In this document: one piece after another, positions 57,559-64,000 of the stretch
How the letters are laid out: every line of letters begins with the position of its first letter
Numbering within the stretch: position 1 is the first letter of the stretch
Assembly (NCBI GenBank): GCA_036924285.1
Contig: JAYKYS010000010.1
Coordinates: 3,782,001-3,846,000, forward strand
Source of the DNA: Asterella californica
Lineage: Eukaryota; Streptophyta; Marchantiopsida; Marchantiales; Aytoniaceae
DNA: 64,000 nucleotides
Direction: 5' to 3'
Program-made: the position numbers and the translations under genes
Notes under the pieces: generated by a model
Database searches by the model: none
Told to the model about the DNA's origin: nothing
Seen by the model: only the letters and a program-made list of their open reading frames with translations

Positions 57559-60139
57559 CATTGTACTACAGTACATGAGTGTCGTAGACGTTCGATGTAC
57601 TTTATTCAGTTTTTTTTCCGTTTTTTTTCTTGGAAGGCGTATTTTATTCAAATAAACAGAGTGTCCAGGGCATACAAGTCCAATTGGACTGAAAGATTGT
57701 TAAGGGATAACTAATTGACTTGCTGTCATATTGGTGGGACCCGCTTTGGTTTCTACATCTCCACTATGCACTTGACTGATGAGTTGACGCCTTAATACTC
57801 AGGTGAACAGGAAAGATAACCGGGAAAAACACACCACATGCTTAGAGATAATCGGGGCCCCTTGTGTTCGAAATCTAAGATAAGAGGAATGATTTTAATT
57901 TTGGTTTTACCGTTACATCACAAGTGCACTTTGGATGCATATATTCACCTCTCCTTTTTTCGTTAGAAGAGGTAAATATATAAGGTTTTATTTATTAGTT
58001 AATTAAATATTAAATAATTAAATAAAATATTTGATAATAATCTAAACTCATAGTATATTAATAGCTTCATATTTTCATACTTATATCTTTAGCAGCATCA
58101 CGGAAGTATACTCGTACTTTACTGTTTATATCCTCGTTTTCTCACGTTTCTAAGAATAGATTAATAACTATTTTAATTTAATATATATAATTTTATCTGC
58201 TATTTTTATATTTTTCTGATAACAGCAAACGAGCAAAAGTTCTCAGAAGTTCATCGAATATACATATTATTAACTTTGATATGGCTGTAAGGTGCCTTAT
58301 AAACATGCTTGGTAACTAGGGGGCTTCATTCTGCGGATCCACTTTCTGCAAACAAATAAATTTACCAGTTATATCCAGTTATATAACAGTTTTGCTGATA
58401 AGATTTGCTTGTGAGAACTAAATCTGTTAAAGGACCAATCAAAGCTCACCCCAAGGTTTACATTATATGATTCACTTCACAGCTAAATATCGTTAAGAAA
58501 TATTAAAATGAAATTTTGGCGATTTCTTGGAACAAAACCATATTTCCTCTCTAACCTAAAGTACACGATGAACAAAGAACAATTATTCTTTACTTGTATA
58601 CTCGCACCTGGGCTTTAATCATATTTATCATGATAATTCAAATACCATCGACTCCACAATATATCATTGCAATACTAGAACCCAAACTATCTCGGTGCAC
58701 ACGCGAGACAACCAACATTTTTGCAGTGGTTGCTGATTGATCAAGTTTACTTTATTATGAATAATCTAATATGTGTCTGACCTCGTCTCGTGCGTAAGCT
58801 TTCTGTCTAAAGGTTTCATATTAACGTGGAGAAACACTGTTTCAATTGGACTGAACAATGCAAGTAACAAACGGTTGTGTTTAGTTCAATTGCTAAGAGT
58901 ATGCTGTTTCTGCGGTTCAGTGTCGTTTTATTTTCCATTTTTCTCACCGAAGGAAATGCTAATAAAACCCGGACTTTAATTTATGATCAAATCATCTCAA
59001 GAAATATATTGATCATTATTAATAAGTTTATGTGGGAGGTGGGTGGTCCCGATGTGTTAATTCTTCTGCTCATGTCCAAGTGTAACTTTAAAGGTGTGTA
59101 GCTTTGTCCATCCCAAGGTTGTGTGCTTCATATATGTTTAGCTGAACATATTATTTGTTCTATTTCGAATATCAGTTATTGTGGATTTAACCTATTTTTT
59201 TTGTGAGAAGCAACGCAAAAGAAACAATGTAACGTCTTTTTCTTTCTCGACTTAGTATCACCATGAAAAGCAATCAATTCAAAGTTTCTTGTAACCTTGC
59301 CATACCATGTTATGATGAACAGGTGAAATAATTACTCTTTCGTTTTCTTTGCTTGTCTTTTTTCCTTTTGTTTATAAGTTGGGTTTCGATTTCACTTTGT
59401 CTATGTCTCTCATATATGATATTTTATTTTATATTTTTTGCATTATTTTCTGTCAAGTTGTTGAGATCCAAAGTGGAACTTTCTGAGTTTATAAACAATA
59501 TATCTTGACTGACATTTAGTCTACAGTTGATTATTAAATCGAGACCGTTGTAAAACAAGATTTCTCGGAACATTTATGATATTTCTTTTGTAAATCTATA
59601 TATTCTGGCAATGACCTTCTTTGATATCATGCATATGACCGAACATGTAATATTCAACCTAGTCGGTTGCTGGTTTTGGTCGAGGCTTACCTTCTGCTGC
59701 CTTACATGCCTTATGATTTTCACAACTTGTAAACCCGAAAATATCTGATTGTTTCATTTCACAAAACAGTAGAAAGATGCCAAAGGCACATTTATACGCC
59801 TTTGAAAATATTCGTGCAAATTTCGATGACAGTACTAATAATATATGTCTTTTTGGGGAAATCCACACCTGTTTGCTAGAAAGGAACGGCCATAGCTGGG
59901 AATTGTATGTATGAGATTACTATGATTATGTCTTATCGCATCGATGAGCCTATGAATGCTGGGCATGCCTCCAAGAACCTCATGCCATGATGGCGATTTC
60001 CCGTACCCTCAGCGCACTGCACTGATTCGGAGGATTTATGAGCCAATACAGAGTCTACCCATAAGCCTATGTCCCATTGGGTGTATGGACTCTTGCCACT
60101 ATGCGTGTATAGTGCTTATGCTGCTAAACTGCAGAGATG
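57559..60139. other. AT-rich intergenic DNA
   Basis: No supported gene. A decayed copy of the hairpin-rich repeat lies at about 57935-57985 (TGCATATATTCACCTCT...AGAAGAGGTAAATATA). Confidence 0.45.
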
Positions 60140-60536
60140 GGCTTGATCATACCCCATAACGTTTCCTGCACTTGATCATACCCTTGAAAACATTCGGTTG
60201 CTTCATCGGATCCCTGACTGGCAACAGAAAGTGGTCCCGGTTAGACAAGACATGTCGGACTGTGCAGGTCAACTGGAACATCTCGTCCGCTCTGATGTGT
60301 ACACAATTTCGAGGAGTTGAAGTCAAATCTCTCGCTATTGAGCTCTACGGCTGTGCTTCTTGCTTCCTACATCTTCTTGTCGCTATTTACACATCAGCAT
60401 GGACGGGGATTGTAAGTTGACATGTCATCTCAAACCGGGACCACTACTCTTTATCAGTCAAGGGTATGATCAAGCGATACACTATTTTCAGGGGTGTGAT
60501 CAAGCGCAGGAAACATACTTGGGGTATGATAAAGCC
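60140..60536. mobile_element. MITE-like element with about 70-bp terminal inverted repeats
   Basis: The left end GGCTTGATCATACCCCA...GTTTCCTGC.CTTGATCA.ACCC (60140-60207) is mirrored at 60461-60536 with a few mismatches. Within each arm the motif CTTGATCA.ACCC occurs twice. The interior of about 250 bp has no transposase. No clear target duplication can be read. Confidence 0.7.
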
Positions 60537-62479
60537 AATTCCTACTAGGTTATGTAATAAGCACTTTTTCCGGTTACATACATTTTAATGAATTTTTGGA
60601 GAATTTTGTGTATACCCTAATCTCTTTAGTTTTGGTCCAGGGGTTTTCTCCCCTAACTCTACGCCTTTTACGGGAAGTAATTCATATTCATATCTGGTTT
60701 CAGCCGACACAATTAATAACAGCAACCAGAAACAGACAAGCTATGGCGAAAAATTTTATCAGTCAGAAAATACTGCACACTGCTGCACGTTGAAAACTCT
60801 GGCCGAAAATATATGCAGTAAGAAGACACTTTCCAGTATACCGTACGTAGGTAAGGAAAAAAGTTTTGAAAATCCGTCGTGGTTACTCTTGGTCCGGACA
60901 AGTCATATCAGTGAAATACATATTCGTTCTCTTTTCTCCTTGAACATGAGTTGACATGGCCATCTTGCAACTAACATCCATCATGTCACATGATTTCTCC
61001 CACTAAAGTAATGAGAATAATCGGTAAACTTGTTGAAAAGCGCAATGGACAGCACGCGATAAGTCCTCTGTCTGCCATCTTTTGGTTAAACCCATCAGCT
61101 TTACATCGTCCACAAGCAAGCCAGCGGTGCTTTGACTGTTACGAGTAGCTCTGTCCGAAGTACAGTAATGACCGGGACTAAAGTTACATAAAACTCAAGC
61201 CTAAAATGTTTCGAATCTGTTTTGTATCTATGTTAAACATTTAGTTCAGTTTTGTTTTCTCTATATACATTATCGTCGTACAAAAGACTTTAAAATGTTT
61301 TAATGAAACCGTACAATTTGCGAGGTAAGTTTGACCTCTGATAGCCCTCTAAAAATCGAGCGTAAGACATTTTTGCTCTACCTCGCGTTCAGATTCGTCA
61401 CTTGTTTGTCGAGTATATTTCTTCTGTAACAAAAGAATATTCGAACTTAAGATTAAACCTAAAAAGAAAATTCAGTAAATTTTAGAATCACATCTTCAAA
61501 AATGTGTAAATGTAACAAAATTCAATATTCTTTTATATATTATTTATTTATTTCTACTTATATCTTTATAAATTATAAAAAATTTAGTTATATTTTGAAA
61601 AACAATAAATAAAACGGATTGTTTTATTGTTTAACTGATTTTTTATAATTTATATTCTTTTGAGATTTCAACACTCTACACATGTAATTTTTTAAATTCT
61701 TTCCATGACCTTCTCGTATATTGCCGAGTATTACTTCAAAAGTTCTGTATCGTTTTAACCGGTGCATCATATTGGCAACTATTATCTTTCCTGTAAGATA
61801 ACAGTAAGAGTTGTGACTATGGATGTCAATATGCATCTTCGGTGAATGGGTACATATTGACATCCATAGTCACAATTGAATATGTATGCAAAGTGCTCTT
61901 CTTGCTAAAGAGAAGAAGAAGACAAACATCTAAACGTACCACGAAATTATCATGAAAGATTGGTTGGAAACTGATTTGAAAAATGCATAATGGAAAATAC
62001 ATCAACAACATGCATATACTTATAGAGAATACTGATGTTCGTTTGGATTTTGAGAGAACATTTTAGACGGTCAAAGTTATATAAATTTACTTAACCCAAT
62101 GATTAAATTTAAATTCCACACTGATTCATTTGATTACACGTTGTCATTGCAGTTACTGGAAATCCCTAAGCAACACCTCCAGACTGAAGATCCCATACTC
62201 AACACCCCCATACCTGCCTTGTTATGAGGTCTTAGTGTTCTGAGCCGCTCTCATGTCCACAATCTTAAGTCGAGTTCAAGTAATACATCAGAATATTTTA
62301 ATAGTACATCGCACTCTTTCTGAGCGTTAACACCAACTTTCCTCATGACAAGTTTGCCTTGTATGTTTAATGGTAACTCACGAGTCACCACATCACGAGA
62401 CAACAAAGTGTGCAACCTAGAATTCTGGCACACACTAAAAAAACTGTACACAACGTCGATAATGGACTTCCTCGATATG
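60537..62479. other. AT-rich intergenic DNA with one long hairpin
   Basis: Only short frames without domains. The one striking structure is the hairpin at 61811-61875. Confidence 0.45.
61811..61875. repeat. perfect inverted repeat of about 23 bp with about 20-nt loop
   Basis: TTGTGACTATGGATGTCAAT (from 61811) is mirrored to 61875. The loop includes TGCATCTTCGGTGAATGGGT. Confidence 0.8.
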
Positions 62480-63440
62480 TCAACTTTTTTGCATATTCAC
62501 ACTCTTCCAAGTTCGTAAGAGAGAGAATATACATAACTTTTAATTTTGTTCTTAATCCTTCCTCTTGGAATAGTTAAGTTATAAATTAAAGCTGGGAAAC
62601 TAAAAATATTATTACTCATGGAAAGCACAAGCCTTAATACCAGAGAAGGCAACAAATATTTTCTTGTATTTTGTGTAGAGTGCGACATGGATTAAGCATA
62701 GACCCCTCGTCGCATCTTTTAATCGCATTAGCGGCTTGTATGTCACTAGATTCAATCAATCGGTCAAGGCTTTTTCTGTTTTCTCAATTATTCAAGTTGG
62801 GAAAACACAGAACAAAATAATCATACACAACAAAATGAATATCCTTCCCCACTACCTTGTACATTGAATTTTGTTTTTATCGTAAAATATATAAATATTA
62901 TTAAAAATACAAAAAACAAATTATTTAATTATTAGTATATATTAAATAGTTTCGAAGCTACCAACAAATCCAGATATAAACCATAAGTAGTGATTGGTTA
63001 ATACATGCTAAGTCAGAGACAATGATCTTCAACAAACATTAATTTATGTCCTAACCCTTCCCGCCTGAAGGGTTAGAACTAAATTAATGTACACTTCATA
63101 TCCATTGGTGAATAGGCATCCCCAACGTACTTGTACAGTGAAAATCGTTTTCTCTTAACGGAAAACATGTAAGTGTTATAAAAATATATTATAATAAGTT
63201 ATAATGAAAAATCAAAATTATTTATAAATGTTAAATGTTAACTTCTCCGGGAGCAGCTAATTGATGCAGACAGAACCCATAAGTCGAGAGCGGGCTGAAG
63301 CGTTCCTTGGGGTATAAGTCCGGGACAGGAATAGTCAATAGGCGTCATTTACTAGAGGCTTTAATATATATCCTAACCCTTCCCGCCGGAAGGGTTAGGA
63401 TATATATTAAACACCTCATGTACACGAAGTGTACATTGGT
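62480..63440. repeat. hairpin-rich dispersed repeat, several copies
   Basis: CATAAGT motifs lie at about 62983 and 63271; the latter is followed by GGTATAAGTCCGGGAC. There are strong hairpins at 63042-63088 (TAACCCTTCC...GAAGGGTTA within ATTAATTTA arms) and 63361-63410 (TTTAATATATATCCTAACCC, perfect, with a CGCC loop). A CTCTTCC-type hairpin lies at about 62490-62535. These are the same landmarks as at 3.6-6.1 kb. Confidence 0.65.
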
Positions 63441-64000
63441 GAATATGAATTGAAGTGGAGAACGCGGCACATGATAAAATACTCGGCATCCCGTAAAACG
63501 TCACGGGAAGTTAGTGCGCACCACAAAGGAAGGCTTTGCGTGGTTAGTCTGCAACCAACCAGTCCTAAAATATCCACGTGTTAGTATAGTTTGTGGACAG
63601 ATCTACAACTTTATTTGTTCAATGTGCATCGGCGAGTTAAAATTACATGCTATAGTATGATTTCCATATATAGCAATAAAGAAGTATTATATCGCGTAAA
63701 TCGCAGTTATTACATTGCTATATTGTATACAGTACAAGCGAGGTTAAACTTTGACATATGATAGAGTTAAAAGCAGAGCAAAGAATGGTAATAGTGTTGC
63801 AGGATTCACGAGAACAGCTGCTAGAACTGGATTGGCCACGAGAGTATGAACAGTAAATCATAGAATGTTAAGAAGGCCGGATCGATCCAAACCAACCTGG
63901 AACAGGAACTAGAGCCAAAATAAGCATGTTACATTAACTTCTAGGGAACTTTTGCCTGTTTACTGTTATCGGAAAAGATATAATTATCAATAAATATATA
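63441..64000. other. intergenic DNA to the window edge
   Basis: No gene, RNA or repeat is recognised. Confidence 0.4.

Noticed and set aside
50442..57566. 8-bp CATTGTAC near both flanks of the young element as target duplication
   Set aside because: On the left it is five bases away from the LTR end; the adjacent 4-bp CATT fits the LTR ends better.
57772..57800. CTGATGA resembling a hammerhead ribozyme core
   Set aside because: The required GAAA and paired helices are not present in register.
1..64000. CRISPR arrays, rRNA genes or prokaryotic operons
   Set aside because: No regularly spaced repeats with unique spacers, no rRNA signatures; all supported genes are spliced or transposon-derived.

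Overview
The window is plant nuclear DNA. The evidence is spliced genes with GT-AG introns of roughly 200-800 bp, several products with chloroplast transit peptides, and a heavy load of plant-type transposons (Ty3/gypsy chromoviruses primed by initiator tRNA-Met, a hAT transposase relic, CACTA-like termini). Short introns, chromoviruses and an amaranthin-like lectin-type gene suggest a land plant, perhaps a bryophyte, but the lineage cannot be fixed from sequence alone.

Layout. 1-3319: exon-like pieces of an unrecognised plus-strand gene cut by the window edge. 3320-9217: AT-rich DNA with a dispersed hairpin-rich repeat, including a tandem pair of about 509 bp. 9218-11056 (-): an intact four-exon plastid DUF1499 gene. 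12121-14602 (-): a decayed hAT transposase. 17415-21908 (+): an intact ten-exon NhaD-type Na+/H+ antiporter (NHD1). 23217-24092 (-): a single-exon gene with a Ser/Pro-rich N-terminus and an amaranthin/agglutinin-like domain. 26428-30727 (-): an intact thirteen-exon chloroplast bile-acid:sodium-symporter-family gene (BASS2, sodium:pyruvate). 31667-37620: a wrecked gypsy element of family A, interrupted by unrelated DNA. 37771-46041: a gypsy chromovirus complex of family B with four LTRs, one of them inverted. 46455-46880: a tandem array of CACTA-like units. 50458-57558 (-): a young, nearly intact family A element. 57559-64000: AT-rich DNA with a MITE, a long hairpin and more hairpin-rich repeats.

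How the genes fit together. NHD1 exports sodium from the chloroplast stroma and BASS2 imports pyruvate together with sodium. In Flaveria and Arabidopsis these two carriers are a functional couple, the proton gradient driving Na+ extrusion and the Na+ gradient driving pyruvate uptake. Here they lie convergently, 4.5 kb apart, with only the lectin-type gene between them. I reconstructed both coding sequences exon by exon and every splice phase closes (594 and 417 residues). This linkage is the strongest biological signal in the window.

The second strong signal is in the family B LTRs. Each carries a compact array of canonical heat-shock elements (TTCnnGAAnnTTC) upstream of a TATA box. The array is present as one, one, two or three 41-bp modules in the four LTR copies, as if a heat-responsive promoter had been amplified.
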